A DNA stretch of 13,255 nucleotides from Pirellulales bacterium (GTDB lineage: Bacteria; Planctomycetota; Planctomycetia; Pirellulales; JALHLM01): positions 1 to 13,255 of the forward strand of contig JALHLM010000115.1 in the NCBI GenBank assembly GCA_022844585.1, read 5' to 3'. The notes beneath the pieces were generated by a model. The model did no database searches. It saw only the letters and a program-made list of their open reading frames with translations, and had not been told where the DNA came from. A program made the position numbers and the translations under genes. Each line of letters opens with the position of its first letter. Within the stretch, counting starts at the first letter, position 1. Below are positions 1 through 6,465 of this stretch, piece after piece.

Positions 1-1
1 C

Positions 2-754
2 CGGCCGGAGGCGGCGCCGCAACCGCTAACGTGGATCGACCGCAAGGCCGAGTTGCTGGCCGCTCTGGGTGTCGACGCGATGATCGCCTTTCCCACGGAC
101 GAGGCGCTCTTGGCGCTGGAGGCCGAGGAGTTCTTCGAACGCATCGTGCGGGAAAAGCTCCAGGCCCAGGCGCTCGTCGAGGGTCCGAATTTCGCCTTTG
201 GCCGGGGACGACGCGGGACGATCGAGTTACTCCGCGATCTGACCAGCAAGGCGGCCGTGCGGCTGGAAGTGGTCGAGCCGATTTGGGACGGCGACGAAAT
301 CGTCTCCAGTTCCCGCGTGCGGCGGCTCGTGGCCACCGGCGATGTCGCCGAGGCCGGTCGCCTGTTGACCGCGCCGTACCGCATCCGCGGGCTGGTGACA
401 CACGGCGCCGGGCGCGGGGCGAAGATCGGCTTTCCCACGGCGAATCTGGCGGGCGTCGATACGTTGCTGCCGGCGCAAGGCGTTTACGCGGGGCGCGTGG
501 AGCGCGACGGACAGCGCGTGGCGGCGGCCATTAACATCGGCCCGAATCCCACATTTGGCGAGCAAGCGGCGAAGATCGAGGTACACTTGTTGAATTACTC
601 CGGCTCGCTGTACGGCCAGACCCTGGAGGTTGACTTTTTGGCCCGGCTGCGGGACATTCGCCCGTTCGCCGACGTGTCGGCCCTGAAAGCGCAGCTCGCC
701 GAGGATGTCGCCGCCGCGGACCGAATTTGTTGTGGCACGGTCTCCCGACCGTGA
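2..754 (+). CDS. ribF: Bifunctional riboflavin kinase / FAD synthetase, 5'-truncated by window edge
   Basis: Makes FMN from riboflavin plus ATP, then FAD from FMN plus ATP, in the cytoplasm. The reading frame is open to base 2 with no start, so the true N-terminus lies upstream. The visible 250 codons hold the end of the adenylyltransferase domain (LTWIDRKAELLAALGVD, then an EEFFERIV helix and the GPNFAFGRGRRG segment) and a complete flavokinase domain. Flavokinase hallmarks are GRGAKIGFPTANL with the PTAN nucleotide/metal motif, GVYAGRV, NIGPNPTFG, EVHLLN and LYGQTLEV. The last residues (CGTVSRP) and the TGA at 752-754 are written in an inverted repeat rather than in conserved sequence, so the C-terminus looks altered by repeat insertion. 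In many bacteria ribF lies near nrnA in the infB-rbfA-nrnA-truB-ribF region, which fits the next gene. Identification is firm; the start cannot be seen. Confidence 0.95.
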   Translation, partial: RPEAAPQPLTWIDRKAELLAALGVDAMIAFPTDEALLALEAEEFFERIVREKLQAQALVEGPNFAFGRGRRGTIELLRDLTSKAAVRLEVVEPIWDGDEIVSSSRVRRLVATGDVAEAGRLLTAPYRIRGLVTHGAGRGAKIGFPTANLAGVDTLLPAQGVYAGRVERDGQRVAAAINIGPNPTFGEQAAKIEVHLLNYSGSLYGQTLEVDFLARLRDIRPFADVSALKAQLAEDVAAADRICCGTVSRP

Positions 755-825
755 CACGATGCGGCTCGCCACGAATGGAGACCTTCGGTCTGGCCAGTGT
801 CACGGTCGGGAGTCCGTGCCACAAC
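729..825. repeat. Inverted repeat family A overlapping the 3' end of ribF
   Basis: Two 29-nt arms, 729-757 and 797-825, are reverse complements at 28 of 29 positions and flank a 39-nt loop. The arm core reads GTTGTGGCACGG on the plus strand and returns as CCGTGCCACAAC. The left arm alone also folds, as CACGGTC-TCCC-GACCGTG, a 7-bp stem with a 4-nt loop. The ribF stop codon lies inside the left arm. No T-run follows the right arm, so a standard intrinsic terminator is not obvious, but a transcribed hairpin could still stabilise or end the ribF message. No transposase is nearby. It may be a short mobile or REP-like element; that is inference. Confidence 0.85.
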
Positions 826-859
826 TCGCAATTCCCGCCACCGCCCTTGAAGTTCGCTC

Positions 860-1846
860 ATGACCATTGATTGGCCCCGGTTCGTCGAAGTTGTCCGCGC
901 GCACCAGCGTTTCATCCTGGTGAGCCATATCCGTCCCGACGCCGACGCGCTGGGGAGCGAATTGGGCATGGCCGGCGTGCTGGAAAAACTCGGCAAGCAC
1001 GTGCAAATCCTCAACGGCCACACGACGCCGCGCAACCTGGAGTTCCTCGATCCTGCGAATCGGATCAAGACAATCGGCGTCAACGCCACGGCTACGGACG
1101 CAGAAGGCTATGACGCGTTGATGGTGCTCGATACCAGCGCCTGGGCGCAGCTTGGGCCGATGTCGGACGTAGTCCGCGCGTTCCCTGGCAAGAAGATCAT
1201 TCTCGATCACCACGTCAGCTCCGATGACCTCGGCGCCGAGAGTTTCAAGAACACCACCGCGGAAGCCACGGGGCGCTTGGTGATTGAAGCCGCCGATCAC
1301 CTGGGCGTCGAGCTGACGCCGGAAATCGCGTCGCCGTTGTTCGCGGCGCTGGCGACCGACACCGGTTGGTTTCGTTTCCGCTCGATCGCCGCCGATAGCT
1401 TCCGTTTCGCGGCGCGATTGGTCGATGCCGGCGCGGTGCCGCAGCAGATTTACACCGCACTTTACGAGCGCGACACGTTGGCGCGGATTCAGTTGATCGG
1501 CCGGATCATGGCCCGCACCGAAACCGAGTTGGACGGCAAGCTCGTTCACACGGCCTGTTTCATGGATGATTTTCAAGCCACCGGCGCCGTGGCGTCCGAT
1601 ACCGAGGACGTCGTCAACATGACGCTGGCCGTGGCCGGCACCCAGGTGGCCGTGATTTTCGTTGAACAACAGACCGGCGGGTTCAAGATCAGCTTCCGCA
1701 GCCGCGCCGCCGGCGTCGATTGCAGCAAGCTGGCCGAACTATTCAACGGCGGCGGCCACAAAGCCGCGGCGGGGGCGTTTCTAAACGAGCCCTATGCGAA
1801 CGCCCAAAAGAAAATCCTTGACGCCGTCCGCGCCGCGATGAAATAA
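860..1846 (+). CDS. nrnA: DHH/DHHA1 phosphoesterase, nanoRNase/pAp phosphatase NrnA-like
   Basis: Predicted cytoplasmic Mn-dependent phosphoesterase that degrades 2-5-nt RNAs and usually also 3'-phosphoadenosine 5'-phosphate. The 328 aa match the family's normal length. Metal-binding motifs of the N-terminal DHH domain are present in order: SHIRPDADALGS (H23, D27, D29), VLDTS (D91), DHH at 116-118 and ATDTGWFRF (D167). The C-terminal DHHA1 domain has FNGGGHKAAAGA, whose GGGH (297-300) binds substrate. The start ATG at 860 gives the expected N-terminus (TIDWPRFVEVVRAHQRFILVSH) with only a weak ribosome-binding site. It follows ribF by 105 nt of repeat DNA, and a family B dyad follows it. Catalytic residues are complete. 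Whether it favours nanoRNA, pAp or cyclic dinucleotide products cannot be read from sequence. Confidence 0.93.
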   Translation: MTIDWPRFVEVVRAHQRFILVSHIRPDADALGSELGMAGVLEKLGKHVQILNGHTTPRNLEFLDPANRIKTIGVNATATDAEGYDALMVLDTSAWAQLGPMSDVVRAFPGKKIILDHHVSSDDLGAESFKNTTAEATGRLVIEAADHLGVELTPEIASPLFAALATDTGWFRFRSIAADSFRFAARLVDAGAVPQQIYTALYERDTLARIQLIGRIMARTETELDGKLVHTACFMDDFQATGAVASDTEDVVNMTLAVAGTQVAVIFVEQQTGGFKISFRSRAAGVDCSKLAELFNGGGHKAAAGAFLNEPYANAQKKILDAVRAAMK

Positions 1847-1945
1847 TCGGCCCGTCCCCCGATTTCCTCCCGCCTTGACGGACGCCGCGGAAGCGACGTT
1901 CCCCGCCTTGTTTTGGTGGCTCGTCGAGTCACACTAGTAGTGCTT

Positions 1946-2059
1946 CGCCCACACTAGCCCGTAGCGCCAGCGAGGGAGAGCCGACGTCGTTGAGAGTTTG
2001 GACTCGAACTCTGAGCAACGTCTGTCCTCTCTCGCTGGCGCTACGGGCTAGTGTTGGCG
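1946..2059. repeat. Long dyad element, family B copy 1, between nrnA and the Rieske gene
   Basis: Outer arms 1946-1978 and 2027-2059 are reverse complements at 31 of 33 positions, with core TAGCCCGTAGCGCCAGCGAG. Inside lies a second stem: CGTTG-AGAGTT (1988-1998) pairs with AACTCT-GAG-CAACG (2007-2020), leaving a 3-nt bulge on the right and an 8-nt loop. The left arm 1952-1979 is identical over 28 nt to 7598-7625. The whole could form one hairpin of roughly 110 nt. It sits 27 nt before the Rieske start, so it lies in the operon's promoter/leader region or at the end of the nrnA transcript. It encodes no protein I can support. A short non-autonomous mobile or REP-like element is the best guess. 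Confidence 0.88.
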
Positions 2060-2074
2060 CAATCGACTCACATC

Positions 2075-2078
2075 GGAG
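2075..2078 (+). promoter_or_regulatory. Ribosome-binding site choosing the Rieske start
   Basis: GGAG lies 8 nt before the ATG at 2087. The in-frame GTG at 2051 has no such site and falls within the right arm of the family B dyad. This favours ATG 2087. Confidence 0.7.
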
Positions 2079-2086
2079 CGCCTCGA

Positions 2087-2665
2087 ATGGCCCAACATTC
2101 CACCGCTGCCGCGCCGCCGGATGGCGATGATCGCCGCGGCTTCGTAAAACGCGTACTGGCCGTCGTGGTCGGCGGATTGTGCGCCGTTGTGCCCGGCGCT
2201 GCAGCGCTGCGTGTGTTCCTGAGCCCGCTTTGGCGTCGCGGCGCGGATGCGACCTTCATTCCCGTCGCCACGCTCGATGCGATTCCCGCCGACGGCGTGC
2301 CGCGGATGTTCAAAGTGGTGGCCGATCGCACCGACGCCTGGAACCGTTTTCCCAACGAGCCCATCGGCACGGTCTTCTTGCGTCGCACCGCGGAGAAGCC
2401 GGACGAGGTCCACGCCTGTAACGCGGTCTGCCCGCATCTTGGCTGCATGGTCGGCTATCAAGCCTCGCAGACGCGTTTCTACTGTCCTTGTCATCAGAGC
2501 GCCTTCACGCCGGAAGGAAAACTGATTCCGCCGAGCGCCGCGGCGCGGGGACTCGATAGCCTGGACGTGAAAGTAGAAGCAGCCGCGGAGGGGGACGGAA
2601 AACGGGTGCTCGTCAAATTTCAGAATTTTCGTAGCGGCATTCCGGAAAAGGTCGCCAAGTCATGA
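2087..2665 (+). CDS. Rieske [2Fe-2S] protein of a cytochrome bc-type complex, TAT-exported
   Basis: Iron-sulfur subunit that takes an electron from quinol at the Qo site and passes it to c-type heme; it acts on the outer face of the cytoplasmic membrane. The 192 aa begin with a basic N-terminus containing a twin-arginine pattern (DRRGFVK, R16-R17) and a hydrophobic anchor at about 23-46. The cluster motifs are CPHLGC and CPCH: predicted ligands are C115, H117, C133 and H136, with C120 and C135 as the disulfide pair, which marks a high-potential bc/b6f-type Rieske rather than a dioxygenase ferredoxin. GGAG at 2075 supports this start. The stop overlaps the next gene's start by 4 nt (ATGA), so the two are almost certainly translated from one message. 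Alternatives are unlikely given that neighbour. Confidence 0.94.
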   Translation: MAQHSTAAAPPDGDDRRGFVKRVLAVVVGGLCAVVPGAAALRVFLSPLWRRGADATFIPVATLDAIPADGVPRMFKVVADRTDAWNRFPNEPIGTVFLRRTAEKPDEVHACNAVCPHLGCMVGYQASQTRFYCPCHQSAFTPEGKLIPPSAAARGLDSLDVKVEAAAEGDGKRVLVKFQNFRSGIPEKVAKS

Positions 2666-4572
2666 AACAACTTCTGGAATGGCTCGACGATCGCACCGGC
2701 ATTCGGCGTTTGACGCACGAGGCCCTCTACGAAAACATCCCGGGCGGGTCGCGCTGGAAATTCGTCTGGGGCAGTACGCTGGTCTTCGCCTTCGCGATGC
2801 AGGCGATCACCGGCACGGTGCTATGGATGGCCTACAGCCCAAGCGGCCAGACCGCGTGGGAGAGCGTGTTCTATATCCAGAACGTAATGCCGGGCGGATC
2901 GCTGCTGCGGTCGCTGCATCATTACATGGCGCAGGCCATGGTCGTGCTACTGGCTCTGCATCTGATGCAAGTGGTGATCTGCGGCGCGTATCGCGCGCCG
3001 CGCGAGATTAACTTCTGGCTCGGCATGATTCTGATGCAGATCGTGCTGGGGCTTTCGCTCACCGGCTATTTGCTCCCTTGGGATCAAAAAGGTTATTGGG
3101 CCACCGGCGTGGCGACCAACATCATGGGCCTGACCGGCGACGCGGCGCAGCGCCTCGCGGTCGGCGGCGGGCAGTATGGTCATCACACATTGACCCGCTT
3201 TTTCGCCATGCACGCGGGCGTGCTGCCAGGGCTGCTCGTCTTTTTCGTGGTGCTACATATCGCGATCTTCCGCAAACACGGCATTCACGCGACGAACCCC
3301 GAAGGTCGCCCTGACGAGGCCTTTTGGCCCGACCAGGTGCTGAAAGACGGCGTCGCTTGCCTCGCGGTTCTCGCTGTCGTGCTCGGGCTGGCGCTATGGC
3401 GACCGGCGGAACTGACGGCGCCGGCTGATCCCAGCGCGCCGTTCGACGCCGCGCGCCCGGAGTGGTACTTCCTGTTTCTGTTTCAATTGCTGAAGTATTT
3501 CCCCGGCGATCAGACGTTCATCGGGCAGAGCCTGGAATTCTGGGGCGCGATTGTCGTGCCTGGCGCGGTGATGGGCGTGTTGGCGTTGATGCCGATCGTC
3601 GGCCGCTGGCGCTTGGGTCACGCTTTCAACTTGTGCTTCCTGGCTTGCCTGATGCTGGGCATCAGTCTACTAACGGCTCAAGCCTTCTACGAAGATCATC
3701 ACGCGTCGTGGTCTCCGAAGGATGCAAAGAAGTTCGCCGACGAGGCGAAACAAAAGAAATATGAGGCGGCCTGGGACGCTTCGAAGCAACACATTACCGC
3801 GCTCGAGCATGCGCAGCGCGATGCGGAACGTGCGCGCGATTTAGCGCTCGCGCCCGCCGGCATTCCGCCGGAAGGCATGATCTCCGTGATGCGGCGCGAC
3901 CCGCTGACGCAGGGCCCGCGATTGTTCGCCGCGAAGTGCGCCGGGTGCCACAGTGCGACGCGCGAGGATGATTCCGCGTCAATCGTCTGCCCCACGCCGA
4001 CCGCGCCGAACCTGGGCGGCTTCGGTTCGCGCGCTTGGATTCGTGGGCTGCTGGATCCCACGAAGATCGTTGGCCCGGCGTATTTCGGCAATTCGCCGCA
4101 CTTGAAAGAAGGCGAGATGGTCACCTGGGTCACCGACACCGTAACCGCGATGGACGCCGATGCCAAGGCGAATCTGGAAAAACTGGTGATCGCCCTTTCG
4201 GCCGAAGCACAATTGCCCACCCAACGGGAACAAGATGAGAAGGACGCCGAAACAATCGCCGCCGGGCGCACCTTCCTGTCCGAGGAAGTCGGCTGCGTCG
4301 ATTGCCACAAGTTCCACGACGCTGGCGAAGAAGGCCTGGCGCCGGATCTCACCGGATATGCGTCGCGCGAGTGGCTGATCGGCATGATCGGCAACCCCAA
4401 CCACGCCCGCTTCTACGCGCACGTGGGCGCGGAGGATCAGCCCATGCCCGCGTTCGCCCCGAGCCGGGAGCAGCCCGAGGCCAACCAACTCAGCGTCGAG
4501 GAAGTTGGGCTCATTGCCGACTGGCTGCGCGGCGACTGGTATCGGGCACAGGCGAGCGAATCCGCACAGTAG
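2662..4572 (+). CDS. Cytochrome b (b6-type) fused to two C-terminal c-type heme domains
   Basis: Quinol-oxidising membrane subunit of a bc-type complex, combined with its own cytochrome c acceptor. Residues 1-215 are the four-helix heme-b domain. Candidate heme ligands are H86/H100, 13 residues between, and H184/H199, 14 residues between; the latter spacing is typical of cytochrome b6 rather than mitochondrial cytochrome b. Residues about 225-340 form the subunit IV-like part with the Qo motif PEWYFL (266-271). A charged helical linker (about 350-400) leads to two c domains: CAGCH (C426, C429, H430) and CVDCH (C545, C548, H549). M486 (KEGEMV) and M595 (QPMPAF) fall at equivalent places and are likely axial Met ligands, so the domains look like an internal duplication. 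At 636 aa it exceeds cytochrome b alone (about 400). No separate cytochrome c1 gene follows. I assign no symbol because of the fusion. Confidence 0.93.
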   Translation: MKQLLEWLDDRTGIRRLTHEALYENIPGGSRWKFVWGSTLVFAFAMQAITGTVLWMAYSPSGQTAWESVFYIQNVMPGGSLLRSLHHYMAQAMVVLLALHLMQVVICGAYRAPREINFWLGMILMQIVLGLSLTGYLLPWDQKGYWATGVATNIMGLTGDAAQRLAVGGGQYGHHTLTRFFAMHAGVLPGLLVFFVVLHIAIFRKHGIHATNPEGRPDEAFWPDQVLKDGVACLAVLAVVLGLALWRPAELTAPADPSAPFDAARPEWYFLFLFQLLKYFPGDQTFIGQSLEFWGAIVVPGAVMGVLALMPIVGRWRLGHAFNLCFLACLMLGISLLTAQAFYEDHHASWSPKDAKKFADEAKQKKYEAAWDASKQHITALEHAQRDAERARDLALAPAGIPPEGMISVMRRDPLTQGPRLFAAKCAGCHSATREDDSASIVCPTPTAPNLGGFGSRAWIRGLLDPTKIVGPAYFGNSPHLKEGEMVTWVTDTVTAMDADAKANLEKLVIALSAEAQLPTQREQDEKDAETIAAGRTFLSEEVGCVDCHKFHDAGEEGLAPDLTGYASREWLIGMIGNPNHARFYAHVGAEDQPMPAFAPSREQPEANQLSVEEVGLIADWLRGDWYRAQASESAQ

Positions 4573-4759
4573 CGGCGATTTGCAAAGTGCACGTAGTCCA
4601 TGCGCCTTAACCAACTGGCGCGGCCTATCTTTTTTCCGCGTTGCGCGCTCTCTGCGTGCTTATGTCTCGCTAGGAGGAGTAGAGGAGTTCGGACGCCGGT
4701 GTTCGAGCTGCCCGGTATCTCCCGCGGTTCTGCCCGCCTTGTCTTACAGGAGCATCCCC

Positions 4760-5719
4760 ATGCGTCGCCAGATTTTCATCGCTGCATTGTCAACTCTGAC
4801 ATTGCTCCTCGGAGCGACCGAGTCGCCTGCCGTCGATGTCTTCGTCACCCCTGTGGTGCGTCAACTGCAAAACCTGGATCTCACTCCGCTCGCGCCGGGC
4901 ACAATTACTGCTCAAAACCCCGGGCGGCTGCGCGTGGCGGATGGGACCGGCCCGCTGTTGGTCACCCTGGACTACTACGTGCGGACGTGGGAACTCGCAG
5001 GGGCGCCGACGGAAGTCGGCTTCGGCAATGTGGTCTTCGACGTGCTGACCGAGAACCTGACGTACGACCAAGAGAACGGGGCCTGGAATCCCGATTTTTC
5101 TGTCGTCGATACCAACGGCGAGGCCGTCGGGGGCATGCAAGATGTCTGGGCGGACAACGACGATTACGGCGCTTCGCGTACTGACCTGAAGTCAATTATT
5201 GTCGGCTTGGCGCCGCTGAGTTTCGGAGAGGTCGGACTCGACTCTCGACGCACGCTCAGTCAGTTTGAGCCGGCATTCATGGGCTCGACGACATTTCAAT
5301 GGGACCCGGTGGCGTCGCCCACGGGCAGCCTGGATGTCGATATCGAAGGATTCAGCACTTACAACTCGAACTTACTTCTTCGTGAACGGTTCTCGGGCGG
5401 CAGGATTGGTGGATCGCTGCGATTTGACGTCGGCGCAGGGCAAAGCGGTGACACCGACCTGGACGGCGACGTCGATATTGTCGACTTGAACAACGTGCGC
5501 AACAACTTCGACGAAGCGGGGGAAGGCATTGCCGGCGACACGGCGCCGTTCGACGGAATGGTCGATATCAATGACTTGAACCACGTCCGCGACAACTTTG
5601 GCTCGTCGTTGTTCACGGCTGGCGGGTTGACCGCGGTGCCGGAACCGGCGACGGCCGGCCTCGCCGTATGCGGCCTCATCGCCTTGGCCGGATATCGTCA
5701 CCGCCGCGGGCACGCTTGA
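4760..5719 (+). CDS. PEP-CTERM surface protein with dockerin-like EF-hand domain
   Basis: Predicted exported protein processed by an exosortase. The 319 aa start with a signal peptide (RRQIFIAALSTLTLLLGATESPA), continue with an unrecognised beta-rich region (about 25-225) rich in Asp, Asn and Gly, then a dockerin type I-like segment (about 230-281). Its two calcium loops are DTDLDGDVDIVDLN and, with slightly different spacing, a loop ending FDGMVDINDLN, each followed by a similar helix (NNVRNNF and NHVRDNF). The C-terminus is a PEP-CTERM tail: VPEP (293-296), a hydrophobic stretch 298-311, then RHRR. ATG 4760 is chosen because CAGGAG lies 7 nt upstream and a signal peptide follows; longer in-frame starts would run into the cytochrome gene. 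The sigma factor follows after 25 nt. No exosortase is in the window. The partner or role of the middle region is unknown. Confidence 0.88.
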   Translation: MRRQIFIAALSTLTLLLGATESPAVDVFVTPVVRQLQNLDLTPLAPGTITAQNPGRLRVADGTGPLLVTLDYYVRTWELAGAPTEVGFGNVVFDVLTENLTYDQENGAWNPDFSVVDTNGEAVGGMQDVWADNDDYGASRTDLKSIIVGLAPLSFGEVGLDSRRTLSQFEPAFMGSTTFQWDPVASPTGSLDVDIEGFSTYNSNLLLRERFSGGRIGGSLRFDVGAGQSGDTDLDGDVDIVDLNNVRNNFDEAGEGIAGDTAPFDGMVDINDLNHVRDNFGSSLFTAGGLTAVPEPATAGLAVCGLIALAGYRHRRGHA

Positions 5720-5744
5720 TTCTTGAAAAACCAGGAGAGACACT

Positions 5745-6362
5745 ATGAGCACCCTGGCGATCGTCCGTGGTATCAGTTCAAGGCTTGGCATGGGGTCGGC
5801 GATGACCAAACGGAATGGCGAGTCGTTCGATCACCTGGAGCGGTTTCGGCCGCTCCTGAGTTTGCTGGTGCGTACCAAGGTCGATCGCAAGCTCGTCGGT
5901 AAGGTGGACCTCTCGGGCGTCGTGCAGCAAACGCTGCTCGACGCCTTTCAAGCCGGCGACAAATTGCACAACCGCTCCGACCAGGAAGTGGCCGCCTGGT
6001 TGCGGAGGTCGCTGGCCAACAACCTGATTGACGAAGTTCGACGTCTGCACGCCTGGGGCCGCAATCCGGTCGCCGAAGTGTCGATCGAGGCGGCCCTGGG
6101 CGATTCTTCCGCGCACTTCGATCACTTCCTGGCGCACAGCGACCTTTGCCCGGCACAGCGCTGCCAGGAACTGGAGCAACACATGCGGCTGGCCGAGCAA
6201 TTGATGCAACTTCCTGAGCCGCAACGACGCGCCATCGAGCTCCATCGCCTGCAAAACCGGTCGCTGGATCAGACCGCCGAGGAGCTCGGCCGCACCAAAG
6301 CGGCGATTGCCGGCTTGTTGCGGCGCGGCATGCATCAACTCCGCGAGCTGATGCGGCAATGA
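5745..6362 (+). CDS. ECF-type RNA polymerase sigma factor, planctomycete-specific type
   Basis: Alternative sigma factor directing RNA polymerase to its own promoter set. The 205 aa have sigma region 2 at about 33-102 (FRPLLSLLVRTKVDRKL, GKVDLSGVVQQTLLDAF, EVAAWLRRSLANNLIDEVRR) and region 4 at about 149-203 (LPEPQRRAIELHRLQNRSL, then the helix-turn-helix DQTAEELGRTKAAIAGLLRRG). The pairing of GKVD with VVQQT and AWLRR is what I associate with the Planctomycetaceae-specific sigma-70 subfamily. AGGAGA 7 nt before ATG 5745 supports this start, though the first about 25 residues are poorly conserved in appearance and M16 or M20 are alternatives. It lies 25 nt after the PEP-CTERM gene and is closed by a strong hairpin. 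No anti-sigma factor is recognisable, unless the following membrane TPR protein plays that part (speculative). Confidence 0.92.
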   Translation: MSTLAIVRGISSRLGMGSAMTKRNGESFDHLERFRPLLSLLVRTKVDRKLVGKVDLSGVVQQTLLDAFQAGDKLHNRSDQEVAAWLRRSLANNLIDEVRRLHAWGRNPVAEVSIEAALGDSSAHFDHFLAHSDLCPAQRCQELEQHMRLAEQLMQLPEPQRRAIELHRLQNRSLDQTAEELGRTKAAIAGLLRRGMHQLRELMRQ

Positions 6363-6370
6363 CAGCGTGG

Positions 6371-6406
6371 GACGCGCTCGGAAACGGCGATGTTTCCGAG
6401 CGCGTC
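6371..6406. terminator. Perfect 15-bp hairpin after the sigma factor gene
   Basis: GACGCGCTCGGAAAC (6371-6385) and its exact complement (6392-6406) flank a 6-nt loop, starting 9 nt after the sigma factor stop. Position and stability suggest the transcript end. There is no downstream T-run (GCAACGCGG follows), so it is not a classic Rho-independent terminator and may instead protect the 3' end of the message. Confidence 0.6.
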
Positions 6407-6465
6407 GCAACGCGGTAGACTCAACTTTGGACTTTCCTCCCGTTGAACTGCCACATTGATCGCCG

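Noticed and set aside
800..1669. Long open frame antisense to nrnA; likewise 5778-6539 minus strand and 10777-11892 minus strand
   Set aside because: They mirror strongly supported genes in GC-rich DNA, have His/Arg/Gly-rich low-complexity translations and no domain motif, and are best explained as codon-bias shadows.
1931..1957. ACACTAG direct repeat (1931-1937 and 1951-1957) as a target-site duplication or truncated third family B copy
   Set aside because: Seven bases recurring 20 nt apart is weak, and no matching duplication flanks the other side of the element or copy 2.
2051..2086. GTG start at 2051 for the Rieske gene
   Set aside because: It lies in the right arm of the family B dyad and lacks a ribosome-binding site; ATG 2087 has GGAG at the right distance and the expected short basic N-terminus before the twin arginines.
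4619..4641. Terminator after the cytochrome gene, CGCGG and CCGCG around a T-rich loop
   Set aside because: The stem is only 5 bp and the T-run is in the loop rather than after the stem, which is not a terminator arrangement.
4505..4759. Upstream extension of the PEP-CTERM gene frame into the cytochrome gene
   Set aside because: The extension has no recognisable sequence, overlaps the cytochrome c domain, and would bury the signal peptide that begins at 4760.
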